DNA from: Deltaproteobacteria bacterium
GTDB lineage: Bacteria; Desulfobacterota; Desulfarculia; Adiutricales; Adiutricaceae
NCBI GenBank assembly: GCA_031265205.1
Contig: JAISCZ010000165.1
Span: forward strand, 1-37,019
DNA length: 37,019 bases
Direction: 5' to 3'
The position numbers and the translations under genes were made by a program. Numbering within the stretch: position 1 is the first letter of the stretch; the number at the start of each line of letters is the position of its first letter. Below are positions 15,337-24,717 of the stretch, piece by piece. The notes beneath the pieces are model-generated. The model saw only the letters and a list, made by a program, of their open reading frames with translations, was not told the origin of the DNA and searched no databases.

Positions 15337-15498
15337 ATTTTCGTTACGCTCGCGCTTAAACACGCTCAGCCCTTCTCTGGAGGCTGACTCTTTACGCCGG
15401 CGCGGAAGGGATATCCTCTCCCTTTTTTTATTTCCCAATATATCCAGTTTCGCATATTTAGCCTTTGCCGCGGATTTTTAAGGTAGTGGAGGACCGAG

Positions 15499-16830
15499 AT
15501 GGACCCTATTATTCTTTCCAGGCTGCAATTCGCCCTGGCGACCATCGTCCATTTTTTCTTTGTTCCCCTAACTATTGGCCTCAGTTTTTTCATCGCCATA
15601 ATGGAGACGCGCTATGTCCGGACCGGCGACGAAAAATTTAAAAAGCAGGCCAAGTTTTGGGGAAAGATTTTCCTCATCAATTTTGTCCTTGGCGTGGTGA
15701 CGGGTATCGCCCTCGAGTTTCAGTTCGGCACCAACTGGGCCAACTACTCGAAATACGTGGGCGATATTTTTGGCTCCCTCTTGGCGATTGAGGCCACCTT
15801 GGCCTTCTTCCTGGAGTCGACCTTCATCGCGGTCTGGGCCTTCGGCTGGGAGCGGATCCCCAAAAAGCTCCACTGCGCCGCCATCTGGCTGGTGGCCTTC
15901 GCGGGGACTATTTCGGCGCTGTGGATTCTGCTCGCCAACGGTTTTATGCAAAATCCCGTGGGCTACGAGTACGACCCGGAGACCCAAAGGGCCGTTTTAA
16001 CCGATTTCGCGGCGGTTTTGACCAATCCCTACGGTTGGCTCATGTACCTCCACACCGTTTCGGGGGCTTTTATCACCTGCGGCTTCCTCGTCATGGGGGT
16101 CTCGGCCTGGCATATGTTCTTCAACCAGAACGTCGCCTTTTTCCATACCTCCTTTAAACTGGGTTCCTGCCTGGCCCTTTGCTTCAGCCTTCTTTCCATC
16201 GTCTTCGGGCATCAGCTCGGGCAGGTCACGGCCAAGTATCAGCCCACCAAGCTCGCGGCCATGGAGGCGGTCTGGGACACCGAGGAAAGAACCCCCCTGT
16301 ATCTCATCCAGTTGCCCAAGTTCACCAACGAGGAGGGGAACCTCATCCAGTCCCTGCCCATCCCCGGGGGCCTTAGCTTTTTGGCGACCAATTCCTTTGA
16401 CGAGACTCTCCAAGGCCTCCGGGACGTGCCGCCCGAGAACAGGCCTTTGGTGTGGCCGGTTTTTCTCTCTTTCAGGCTCATGGCCACCTTGGGCGTTCTC
16501 TTTTTCGGCGTGGCCGTCGTGACGGCGATTATCCGCAAACTGGTTCCGTCCTTGGGGTGGGGCCTGTGGGTTTACGTTCTCCTGATACCCCTCCCTTACC
16601 TTTCCCTCCAACTGGGGTGGATCGTCACGGAAATGGGGAGGCAACCGTGGATTGTCTATAACGTCCTGCGGACCGCGGACGCCGGGAGCCCACCGGTGGA
16701 AGGCTATCAGGTCCTCGTGACCTTCCTGGTTATGGGGGGCATCTACACCCTCATCACGGTCACCGGTTTCGCCATGATGATTAAAACGGCGGTCAAGGGC
16801 CCCGAAAACTTAGCGGAACACTACGCCTAA
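15499..16830 (+). CDS. cydA: cytochrome bd ubiquinol oxidase subunit I
   Basis: 443 residues, a typical length for the short-Q-loop class. The protein is multi-spanning and begins LSRLQFALATIVHFFFVPLT, with His 18 as a haem b595 ligand. His 205 (VSAWHMF) and Met 379 (IVTEMGRQPW) match the haem b558 ligands. GHQLGQVTAKYQPTKLAAME forms the conserved quinol-binding loop region and GRQPW is the family signature. The complex oxidises quinol and reduces oxygen to water at high affinity, giving respiration or oxygen protection at very low oxygen. GGAGG lies about 8 bases before the ATG. It is followed 23 bases later by cydB. No cydX or cydDC is visible in the window. Confidence 0.97.
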   Translation: MDPIILSRLQFALATIVHFFFVPLTIGLSFFIAIMETRYVRTGDEKFKKQAKFWGKIFLINFVLGVVTGIALEFQFGTNWANYSKYVGDIFGSLLAIEATLAFFLESTFIAVWAFGWERIPKKLHCAAIWLVAFAGTISALWILLANGFMQNPVGYEYDPETQRAVLTDFAAVLTNPYGWLMYLHTVSGAFITCGFLVMGVSAWHMFFNQNVAFFHTSFKLGSCLALCFSLLSIVFGHQLGQVTAKYQPTKLAAMEAVWDTEERTPLYLIQLPKFTNEEGNLIQSLPIPGGLSFLATNSFDETLQGLRDVPPENRPLVWPVFLSFRLMATLGVLFFGVAVVTAIIRKLVPSLGWGLWVYVLLIPLPYLSLQLGWIVTEMGRQPWIVYNVLRTADAGSPPVEGYQVLVTFLVMGGIYTLITVTGFAMMIKTAVKGPENLAEHYA

Positions 16831-16853
16831 GAAAGGCTCGGGAGGAACTCGCA

Positions 16854-17894
16854 ATGGAATGGTTACAAGACGTTTGGTTCGTTCTCTGGGGCGTTCTTTG
16901 GGGCGTTTACTTTTTGCTGGACGGCTATGATTTCGGCGTCTCCATGTGGTTGCCCCTCCTCGGGGCTTCCAGCGAAAAAGAGAGGACGGCCATGTACAAG
17001 GCCACCGGTCCTTTCTGGGACGGCAACGAGGTCTGGCTCATCACCGCGGGAGGCGTCACCTTCGCGGCCTTTCCCCTCGCCTACGCGGTGCTCTTTTCCA
17101 GCCTCTACACCCCACTGCTCATTCTGCTCTTCTGCCTGATTCTGCGCGGGGTTATCTATGAACTCCGCTTCCAGGTTGAAAACCGCTACTACCGCCTGGC
17201 CTGCGACGGCTTGGGGGTCGTCGCGAGCCTGGTCGCCACGATCCTTTTGGGAGTGGCTTTCTCCAACCTCTTCCGGGGGCTGCCGCTGGAGTACGACGCG
17301 TCCCAGAATTTCTTCATGTTCCGCGGGAACATCCTCAATCTCCTCCACCCCTACTGTCTCTTGGGCGGAGTTCTCTTCGTTTTATTGTTCCTCTACCACG
17401 GCGCCGTCTACCTGGCCTGGCGGGTGAAAGGCGAACTGCGCAACAAGGCCCTTTACATGGCCAAGTTGGTTTACCCCATCTTCCTCGTGGCCTTTTTGCT
17501 CTTCGTGGCCCTGACCTTCTTCTGGGTGGGATACTTTGACGCTTACCTGAAGTCGCCCCTGCTCTTCGCCCTTCCGGTCCTCTGCGCGGTCCTCTTTTTG
17601 GCCTCCGCGTACTACCTCTACTTCAAAAACGGCGTGGGCCGCGCCATTCTCTCCTCCTGCGGCGGGATTCTGACGATGACCCTCACGGGAGTGATGGGCA
17701 TGTACCCGAACCTCATCCCTTCCAGGCTGGGCGACATGGCGGCCAATTCCGTGAGTCTGGCCAACGGCTCCTCCACCAGCCCGACCCTGACCATTATGCT
17801 CTGCGTGGCCGGGGTGATGGTGCCCGTTGTCATTATTTACCAGATTTGGGCGCACCGGACCCTTTCCTGGACCGTCGAGTCCGATTATCAGTAA
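16854..17894 (+). CDS. cydB: cytochrome bd ubiquinol oxidase subunit II
   Basis: 346 residues with about eight membrane segments. The N-terminus MEWLQDVWFVLWGVLWGVYF runs into LDGYDFGVSMWLPLLG, a CydB hallmark, followed by TGPFWDGNEVWLI and later GVMGMYPNLIPS. It is the structural partner of CydA in the oxidase. GGGAGGAAC lies about 8 bases before the ATG, and the 23-base gap from cydA with no terminator means one transcript. A clear terminator follows directly after the stop. Confidence 0.97.
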   Translation: MEWLQDVWFVLWGVLWGVYFLLDGYDFGVSMWLPLLGASSEKERTAMYKATGPFWDGNEVWLITAGGVTFAAFPLAYAVLFSSLYTPLLILLFCLILRGVIYELRFQVENRYYRLACDGLGVVASLVATILLGVAFSNLFRGLPLEYDASQNFFMFRGNILNLLHPYCLLGGVLFVLLFLYHGAVYLAWRVKGELRNKALYMAKLVYPIFLVAFLLFVALTFFWVGYFDAYLKSPLLFALPVLCAVLFLASAYYLYFKNGVGRAILSSCGGILTMTLTGVMGMYPNLIPSRLGDMAANSVSLANGSSTSPTLTIMLCVAGVMVPVVIIYQIWAHRTLSWTVESDYQ

Positions 17895-17897
17895 GTT

Positions 17898-17928
17898 CCC
17901 CGCGCGGAAGCGATCCGCGGGGTTTTTT
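17898..17928 (+). terminator. intrinsic terminator of cydAB
   Basis: CCCCGCG (17898-17904) pairs with CGCGGGG (17916-17922), then six T residues (17923-17928), four bases after the cydB stop. Confidence 0.85.
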
Positions 17929-18141
17929 CTTTCTCCACTACCTTAAAAGCGAAGGCCGCGCCGGCGGCGGGGATTTCCCGCCAAAGGCGCGGCTTTTCGT
18001 TCGCGGGGGCCCTTAAGCGCCAAGAAACCTCCCCTCCCGTTCTCTTTTGGCGCGCTTTTCTCTATAATTCTCAAAGGCGCGCGGGGCGACCGAGAGGCTC
18101 CGCGCCGCGCGCGACTTAAAATTTTTGGGGGAGGCGCTATT

Positions 18142-18678
18142 TTGCGTAACTTTCTTTTAGCGGCCTTGACGGCGCTAGCGGCGATTCTTTGGGGGAGCCC
18201 CTTAGGCTCGGGGGCCTTGGCGGCGGACGCGTCCGCGAGCGCTTCCACGGAGTTCTCCGACCTTCTCTGGACCCAGGCCGACGGCGAGGAAGAGGAGGAT
18301 GTCTCCCTTTACCCCGCGGAGGTAACCCAGGCGGTGAACGCCGAGCGGAAAAACAGGGGTCTTAGGCTTTTAACGACGGAGCCGGCCTTGGACGCCGCCG
18401 CCATGGCCCGCGCGGAGGAGCTGCGGGAGGTTTTCGCCCACTACCGGCCCAACGGCACCATCTTTTCCACGGTTTTTTTGGACTACAAGGTGAGATCCAC
18501 GCGCGGCGGGGAAAATATCGCCATGGGACAGACGGATCCCGCCGCGGTCATGGATTCCTGGATGAACTCCAAGCAGCATCGCGACAATATCCTTTCCGAA
18601 AACTTTTCGCGGATCGGGGTGGGCTTTTTTGAGGCGTCCGACGGCGTCCGCTATTGGGTTCAGGTCTTCGCGAGCTAA
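18142..18678 (+). CDS. exported CAP (SCP/PR1) domain protein, copy 1
   Basis: 178 residues. The start is TTG at 18142, with GGGGGAGG about 8 bases upstream and a signal peptide beginning MRNFLLAALTALAAILWGSP (about 1-28). After an acidic linker (DGEEEEDVSLYP) comes a CAP domain (about 57-178) with VTQAVNAERKNRGLRLL, AHYRPNG, RGGENIAMG, WMNSKQHRDNIL and GVGFFEASDGVRYWVQVF. The usual CAP cavity residues (His of HYRPNG, Glu of GENIA, His of QHRDNIL) are all present. Bacterial YkwD-like CAP proteins are exported; their biochemical role is mostly unknown. It stands alone after cydAB, 349 bases before an AAA-ATPase/nuclease gene. A homologous pair in the same order lies at 25578-28741. Confidence 0.92.
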   Translation: MRNFLLAALTALAAILWGSPLGSGALAADASASASTEFSDLLWTQADGEEEEDVSLYPAEVTQAVNAERKNRGLRLLTTEPALDAAAMARAEELREVFAHYRPNGTIFSTVFLDYKVRSTRGGENIAMGQTDPAAVMDSWMNSKQHRDNILSENFSRIGVGFFEASDGVRYWVQVFAS

Positions 18679-19027
18679 CGCTTGGGGCGCGAACGCCTGG
18701 GGGCGGGTAGCGCCGCGCCGCTCGCCGCGCTCGCGCCTTTCCGCGAGGAGTCCCTCGCGGGCGCGGCGCGGCGCGCTTTCGCGAGGGAAAGGCGCGCGCC
18801 AGTAGCCGCGCGGACCGCGGACGGCGCGCCTTTGGGGCTTCAAGGGCGCGCGCTTTGGGCTCCTTGATGGCGACTCCCGCGCGGATCCCTTTGGGAGAGC
18901 GTTTGAAACGAAGAGAGCGTCTAAGAGGCGGTCGGTAAATTTATGTTTTAAAAACGCGGCGTAAATAACATAATGGTTTTGTTCGCCTTCTTTTAATTGT
19001 TTATGGTACGGAGCGCCGGGGACGGTT
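18679..19027 (+). other. 349-base gap with nested CG hairpins
   Basis: No gene is seen. Just after the CAP stop, GCGCCTTTCC (about 18732-18741) and GGAAAGGCGC (about 18787-18796) face each other and enclose an 8-bp perfect hairpin CCGCGAGG/CCTCGCGG with a 4-base loop. The result is a cruciform-like structure without a T-tract. From about 18930 the sequence becomes AT-rich, leading into the AAA-ATPase gene. Confidence 0.5.
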
Positions 19028-20791
19028 ATGAAAAAATTCGCCACAAAATCTCAAACTTTCCGTCAGATTATTGAAGATGGCCTATTATACGCGGATAAAA
19101 CGCGTTATATTTATAATTTGATTCGCGACCATAAATTTTGTTTTCTCTCCAGGCCAAGACGCTTTGGCAAAACCTTGCTCCTCGACACTCTTCAGGAATT
19201 GTTTCAAGGGAATCAAGAGCTATTCAAGGGTCTATGGATTGATCCGGAGACAATTATAGATAACGCTAAATCGTCTTTTGATACCCAAAATGAAACCATT
19301 TTACCTTTTTCTTTTAAAAAACATCCGATTATTCGGTTAGACATGGCTTATGATAAAACAGACACTCCAGAGGAATTGAAAAATGAAATTATAGGAGATT
19401 TGCGAGAAATCGCGCTTCAAGAGGGAATCGCGGTTACAGGCGATAGTTTTCATAGGATCATAGGAAATATGACCAATGGTCTTACTAATAAATACGGCGA
19501 GCGAGCGATTCTCCTGGTGGATGAGTATGATTCTCCAGTAACCGATCATATTAATAACTATAAAGTCGCGCGAGCTAACAGCAAGGTTCTCCATAATTTT
19601 TATCGCGTTATTAAATCGTATTCCGCTCGCTTTGATTTTGGGTTTGTTACCGGTATCTCGCGGTTCGCGATGACATCTTTAGAGTCAGGACCAAATAATT
19701 TTAGTGATATTTCGATGGATCCTGAATACGCTGGCGTATGCGGATTCACAATACCTGAATTTGACGCGCTATTCGCTGACAGGATGGATGAGACGCTTAA
19801 AATATTTAAAGAGCGTAATCACGGCGACAATGATTTTACCGTAACTGACTTGAGGCGAGCGATCTTGGAATGGTATGATGGATACAATTGGCTTGGTCCA
19901 GATCAGGCGCTTAATCCGTTTTCCATAATTAAATTTTTTACAAAGCGTCATTTCAGCAACTATTGGATTCACAGTGGGCGTCCATTCCACCTGGAAACGC
20001 TTATTCAGCGAAAACCAATGGATTTTATTCAACTTAAATTAGACAGTTACACAACTGAAGAGCTAACGGAGTCGAAACTAAACCAGCTTGAGCCCGCGCC
20101 CGTGTTATTTCATTCAGGTTATTTAACAATTGACCGTAAGAAAGACGCGCTAATTAATTTTAATCAAAAAATTGACATGTTTAATATGGACGAAGAAGAG
20201 TCAATTGAGGTTTTTTTCTTAAAAATTCCCAACAAAGAGGTCAAAACGACATATAAAGAGTATTGTTTCAGAACTATTTTTGGGAGCGGTTATAAAGACA
20301 TTCAAGGCCTTGGAGCGGAATTAGTGTACGCTTTTTCCAATAAGAGGTCAGAAGAAATAACCATTCTTCTCGATAAAATTTTTGGCAATATTACCTACTG
20401 GCGACGTATAGCGCGGGAGAAATATTATCATGGAATTGTTCACGCGTCTCTTCTCGCGGCGGGCTTGCGCGTTGAAAGCGAAAAACTGGGGCGTTTAGGA
20501 CGTTCCGATTTAGTCGTGATTCTACCTGACAAAAAATACGTAATAATAGAAATTAAATATTTACGAAATATCGAAAATAATATTCAGTCTTCTTTAATAG
20601 ACGCGCTCGATGGCGCTTTAGAGCAAATAGAAATGACTGATTACTCTGGACCTTATAGAATTTTAAATCCCACCGAGATAATAGGCCTTGGAATTGTCTT
20701 TTACGGGAAAAACATGGTCGCCGCGAAATTTTGGAAAGGTCGCGATTTAAGATTGCCTCCTCCTCTCGGAACGGATACGCGCGACGAGTAA
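19028..20791 (+). CDS. AAA-ATPase-like / PD-(D/E)XK nuclease-like protein, copy 1
   Basis: 587 residues. The N-terminal AAA-ATPase_like domain (PF09820 type) opens with FRQIIEDGLLYADKTRYIYN and has a Walker A motif RPRRFGKT (42-49) and a Walker B motif ILLVDEYD (161-168). A middle region contains the family words GYNWLG, LNPFSI and LFHSGYLTI. The C-terminal PDDEXK_9-type nuclease fold has D494 (GRSDLVV) and E508-x-K510 (IIEIKY), so both active sites look intact. Function in this family is unproven; expansions are common in gut and intracellular bacteria and are often linked to mobile or defence functions. The gene is far more AT-rich than its neighbours yet still favours GCG for Ala, suggesting transfer followed by some adaptation. 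Copy 2 lies at 26990. The start has only a weak upstream GGGGACGG. Confidence 0.9.
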   Translation: MKKFATKSQTFRQIIEDGLLYADKTRYIYNLIRDHKFCFLSRPRRFGKTLLLDTLQELFQGNQELFKGLWIDPETIIDNAKSSFDTQNETILPFSFKKHPIIRLDMAYDKTDTPEELKNEIIGDLREIALQEGIAVTGDSFHRIIGNMTNGLTNKYGERAILLVDEYDSPVTDHINNYKVARANSKVLHNFYRVIKSYSARFDFGFVTGISRFAMTSLESGPNNFSDISMDPEYAGVCGFTIPEFDALFADRMDETLKIFKERNHGDNDFTVTDLRRAILEWYDGYNWLGPDQALNPFSIIKFFTKRHFSNYWIHSGRPFHLETLIQRKPMDFIQLKLDSYTTEELTESKLNQLEPAPVLFHSGYLTIDRKKDALINFNQKIDMFNMDEEESIEVFFLKIPNKEVKTTYKEYCFRTIFGSGYKDIQGLGAELVYAFSNKRSEEITILLDKIFGNITYWRRIAREKYYHGIVHASLLAAGLRVESEKLGRLGRSDLVVILPDKKYVIIEIKYLRNIENNIQSSLIDALDGALEQIEMTDYSGPYRILNPTEIIGLGIVFYGKNMVAAKFWKGRDLRLPPPLGTDTRDE

Positions 20792-22203
20792 GTTCCATTC
20801 AATTTCCCAAATTAGCGCGGAAACTTTTTAGCCGCGTCGCTTTCGCGTTACGCGGCGATTTAGCCGCGCGGCGTCGGGCGCGGAGAGAAGACCGCCGCCA
20901 AAGGGCGCGCGCGGCGAGCGCCCAGGGTTTCCGTGAATCTCGGAAAGGGATTGGCGCTAACCCGTGGAGAGCGCCTTGCGAGCGTCGCGCCCACCGCGGC
21001 CCCGCGCCTTGGGCGAAAATTTGCGAGCCGACCCATGAGGAAGCTCGCCATGATCTTCCTGGGTTTTCCCCGCTGGCCCGAGTTCTCCCGAGTCCTGGAT
21101 CTTATGGAGTTTATAGAGATCCGTCCGGCGATAGCTCCTTCGCGCGCTCGCGTCCGTCCGCGTAGCCGCGCCCAAAGTCGCGGTTGGCCAGCGGCGCCGC
21201 GCCGCCAGGGCCCGCGCGTTTCGCGCGGGCCCTGGCTTCCACTTTGTCGTAATATTTTGGGGCGAAAGGCCTTTTGAAAGGGCTACCTGGACCCGAAGGC
21301 CCGTTTTTCCTTCGAAGAGGGCCTCTTGAAGGCCCTTGTTGAAGGCCCTTGGCTCCGCGCCGGGCTTCCTTCCGAGGGCCTTGGACTTTTGGGGGCGGCG
21401 GGACTTTTTCCCTTGGTGGGGAGGCTTTCCGCCGGCCGCCAAGGCGGCGAGCGGTCCCCAGGGCTTTCCCAAAGCCATGTCTTTATGTTTTCCGTGGGCC
21501 CACTCTCCCTTTGGCCCCCTTCTTGGCGCTGTTTTTCCCCTTGGAGCGACCCCAGGGATAAGGAGCGCCCCAAGGCGGGGGGAGGTCGCCAGTTTAATTT
21601 TTTAAAAAACACCCCTTAAGGATGGTAGGGGGAGCGATTTTTCGCGCCGTGGCCTCGGCCATGGCGCGAGGCTCCCCGGTTTTCCCCGGAAGCCCGCCTC
21701 CCAGGCTCTTTGGCGCGCCTTGGGCCTCCCTTGGGCCAATTCGCGTTGGCGCGATTTTCCGGGTCAAAGCCTCGCGCGGACGGGCGGCGCCCCTTGTTGT
21801 CTCGCAAAAGAGACTCGCTTGTAACTTTAGGCGTTAACTTTTTCGCGATTCGCTTTCGCTCCGCCGCGCGCGCGGGTCCCTCGCGGCGAAAATTTCCGCG
21901 AAGACGCGCGCGTCCGTCGGGAAAGGGCGCCCTTCCAACTTTTACGCTATTTTCCGCGCCAGGCTCCGAAATCTCCTTGGCGCTCGCGCTTCCGCCCCCT
22001 GGGCGGCTTTTGGGGAGCGCGCGTCAGACCTTGTCGCTAAAACTTAATCCGCGCGAGGGGGCTCGGGGAGCCCCGCGCGCTTGAGCCGGGAAGCCCGTCT
22101 CCGCCAAGCCCCTGGGCCTGGGCTTCCCCGCGCTTTGTTTGAAGGGCTTGGGTTCGCGCGTGGCGCCTTCGGGCGTCGCCCGCTCCGCTTTAAAGGTTTT
22201 TGA
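20792..22203 (+). other. 1.4-kb non-coding gap, hairpin-rich
   Basis: No supportable gene. It contains a perfect 14-bp hairpin (21205-21235), many short copies of GGCCCTTG or AAGGGCC between about 21270 and 21400, and an AAGCCC/GGGCTT hairpin near 22110. The frame at 21034-21120 (MRKLAMIFLGFPRWPEF...) looks slightly protein-like but has no ribosome-binding site and soon becomes Arg/Pro-rich. I read the region as decayed sequence. Confidence 0.5.
21205..21235. repeat. perfect 14-bp inverted repeat with TTT loop
   Basis: CCAGGGCCCGCGCG (21205-21218) and its exact complement (21222-21235) enclose TTT. No T-tract follows, so it is not a standard terminator. It resembles the CG-rich hairpins in other gaps of the window. 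Confidence 0.7.
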
Positions 22204-24717
22204 ATGAGTCTTGATTTTTTCTTGGATAGCCCCTTCGTCGGCGCCTTGTCGCGAAGCTTGGATTTGTTCCTTTTCTGCCTCTGGCTCGCGCTTTTCGCGC
22301 GTTTTCGCGGAAATTACTCCATTAAGCTCCCGCGCCTTCGCGGCGCTTCGCGGGAGCGTGGAGACGGAAAAGAGGCGCGCGCGAGGCGTTTTCCGCGGAA
22401 GGTTTTCGTTCTTTTGGCTCTGTTCCTCGCCAGAGTTTTTTCCCCTTTAAGAAACGGCCTTAAATATCTCCGCCAGATTTTGACCGCGCGGGGGGAGGGA
22501 AAGAGTCCAGGCGGCGGCCCCGTAAGGCGCGCCGCGGCTTTCCCGCCGCCTCTAAGCCTGTCCCGGGGCCTGTCCCCGGACGGCGCCTCCGGCGTCGCGT
22601 CATATCGACGCGGCGCGCTCTTAAGCGGCGGCGTCACTCCCTTAAAGCTTGGCGCGCCGGGGCTGGAGGCCAGCGCCCTTTCTATTCCCCGTCGGGAGGC
22701 TCTCGTTCCGCGAGCGTTCGCCTGGGGCGACTCGCCCGCCATCGGCGCGCCTTTAACCCCGAAGCGGTCCGGGAGCGAGAGCGCGGTTGGGGAAGCGCGC
22801 GCGCGGAGCTTACCCGCTCATGGGGAAGAGGGCGACTCCGTTCCGGGAGGCGCGGAGCTTCCCCGCCTCGCCCAGGGCGACTCTCCGCGGCTTGGGAGTC
22901 GCGGCGCTTTTCTTGAATCCAAGGGCGCGAGCCCGTTCGCGGGAATTTTCTCGCTCCCCGCGGAGACGGAGCTACGCGAGCTCGTCCTCGTTAGCGGAGG
23001 CGACTTCCCGCCCACGCCGCTCCCCGCCCGCGCGGGGGAGAATCTTTTCCCGGCGGAAGCGCCGCCGAACATTGTTCCTGACCAGGAAAAGAGGCCCGCG
23101 CCCCTTTTGAGCCTGGCCTCCCCGGAGGCGGCGGAGACGCGAACGGCGTCTACCCTCTTGGGCCTAATCCGGGGGCGGCTCGCCCGCGCGGGAGTCGACC
23201 TTGGCAATCTTAGCCTCAGTCCCCTCAAAATGGCCGGGGCTCAAACGGGCCAGGCGCTATTGGGGCTCGTCCGGCGGGCCGCCTTCGAACGCGACGCCCC
23301 AATCGTCAAAGAAGAGGAGACCCCGGAGCTCACAAGCCCGCCCCCGTTGGAGGACTTTAAGGCGGCGCGCCTTCTTTGGGAAAAGCTCCAAAAGGAGAGC
23401 GCGTTTTGGAGCGCCGTCAAAGAAAGCCCCGCGCTCTCGTCCTGGCGGGAGGGCTTTTCCCCAGAAGAAATAGAGGCGGCGTTCGCGGGCCTGGAAAGTT
23501 TAGCGCTCGAAAAAATGGAGCGGGAATACGCGCTCGCGCGTAAGCTCCATCCCCGCTTTCTTCTCGCGAGCGACCCCGCCCGCGCGGAGGAGCGCCTGAC
23601 GCTCCAAGAGAAAGCCGCGCGGATCCTTGGCGGGCGCGGCGGCTCTTTTACTCTCTTTCCCACCCTGGACGGCGGAACGAGCCCGCGACTGGACGCCGTC
23701 CTGGCCTCCGTCCGCCTCGCCGCGGCCGCGCGCCCCGAAAGTCCCGAGGAGAGCGGTGGCCGCGTTGTCCTCTTTATGGAGGCGAACGGCGAAGCGCCGC
23801 TTGGATATCTGGCTCTCGGCCCCGCGCCAGTGGATCAAAAGCGGATTTTGGGGGAAATAGGCCGTTTCAGCCAAGAGCGCGGTCGCGTCAAGGTTCTTCT
23901 CGCGGGAGCGGAGTATTTTGACGTCCGCAAAAAGCTTTTGGTCAAAGAGGCGCCCGTCAGCCAGAAGGACGGGTGGATGGAGGGCTCTCTCCGCGCGCGG
24001 CTCGCGAAGGGAAGTTTAAACGCCTTCGACGGCGCGGCGATAGCCTTGCCCGCGCGGAGTCCCGACCAAGGAAGGCTTGTGGCCTTTCACTCCCCCGGCG
24101 CCGGAAAGGAGCGCCAAACGGCGCTCCGGGACGCCTTGTCGCTCGTTTTAAAGGAGGCGAAAAGGTTTTGGGGCGAAAACGCCGACGCCAAGGCGCGAGC
24201 TTCCTTTCAGGCGACGATCCGGCGGGGCCGGCGCCGGACCGGGCTTAAAGTCTTGGAGAGCTTATTTGAGGAGTCCCGCGCGCCCGGGGGCGAGCTCATT
24301 TGGAAAATCGCGGCGGAAAAGCGCGCGCTCGCGGAAACCGCTTTCGACTTTACCGTCCTGCGGACTACTGCGCGCGCCAAGATTATCCCGGACGCGGAGC
24401 TCTGTAGGCTTTATCGGCGCCACCAGAAGATCTCCCGGGAGATCGCGGCTTTCTCGGGGCCGCTCCACCTTGAACTCTGGCTGAAATTTTTCCGGGAATC
24501 CTGGCGCGCTTCCCCCGCGGCGGCGCCGGGGAAGGAGCTTGACGCGCCAGAATCGCCGCGCGGGGAGAACTCGCCCCAAGGGGAAGGCGAGCGGGCGGAA
24601 ACGGCCCACGGCCTCCCGCGCGCGAACTCCCCCGGCGGCTCTTTCCTCCAGGAGAGACTCTACGAGCTTTTGGCTTCCCAGAAGCCGGGGGAGGAGCGCC
24701 CGGCGCTCGCTTCCTAG
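22204..24717 (+). CDS. transposase-derived (IS1634-like) protein with N-terminal membrane segments
   Basis: 837 residues, an uninterrupted frame of host-like composition; AAAGG precedes the ATG. The N-terminus has two hydrophobic stretches (about 18-34, LDLFLFCLWLALFARF; about 66-80, KVFVLLALFLARVF). A low-complexity Arg/Gly/Pro/Ser region runs to about 370. The C-terminal half follows the layout of IS1634/IS4-type transposases: VVLFMEANGEAPLGYLALGP with VDQKRILGEIGRF (about 519-553), then VKVLLAGAEYFD, then VAFHSPGAGKERQTALRDAL, then AETAFDFTVLRTTARAKI with LCRLYRRHQKISREI (about 710-745). Where active enzymes have VADRG, this has LAGAE; where they have YxxxxxIExxFR, it has YRRHQKISREI. Catalytic Asp and Glu are therefore lost, and the first Asp motif is not evident. 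It is either an inactivated transposase or one recruited as a membrane-linked protein. The homology is read by eye and is moderate. Confidence 0.6.
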   Translation: MSLDFFLDSPFVGALSRSLDLFLFCLWLALFARFRGNYSIKLPRLRGASRERGDGKEARARRFPRKVFVLLALFLARVFSPLRNGLKYLRQILTARGEGKSPGGGPVRRAAAFPPPLSLSRGLSPDGASGVASYRRGALLSGGVTPLKLGAPGLEASALSIPRREALVPRAFAWGDSPAIGAPLTPKRSGSESAVGEARARSLPAHGEEGDSVPGGAELPRLAQGDSPRLGSRGAFLESKGASPFAGIFSLPAETELRELVLVSGGDFPPTPLPARAGENLFPAEAPPNIVPDQEKRPAPLLSLASPEAAETRTASTLLGLIRGRLARAGVDLGNLSLSPLKMAGAQTGQALLGLVRRAAFERDAPIVKEEETPELTSPPPLEDFKAARLLWEKLQKESAFWSAVKESPALSSWREGFSPEEIEAAFAGLESLALEKMEREYALARKLHPRFLLASDPARAEERLTLQEKAARILGGRGGSFTLFPTLDGGTSPRLDAVLASVRLAAAARPESPEESGGRVVLFMEANGEAPLGYLALGPAPVDQKRILGEIGRFSQERGRVKVLLAGAEYFDVRKKLLVKEAPVSQKDGWMEGSLRARLAKGSLNAFDGAAIALPARSPDQGRLVAFHSPGAGKERQTALRDALSLVLKEAKRFWGENADAKARASFQATIRRGRRRTGLKVLESLFEESRAPGGELIWKIAAEKRALAETAFDFTVLRTTARAKIIPDAELCRLYRRHQKISREIAAFSGPLHLELWLKFFRESWRASPAAAPGKELDAPESPRGENSPQGEGERAETAHGLPRANSPGGSFLQERLYELLASQKPGEERPALAS

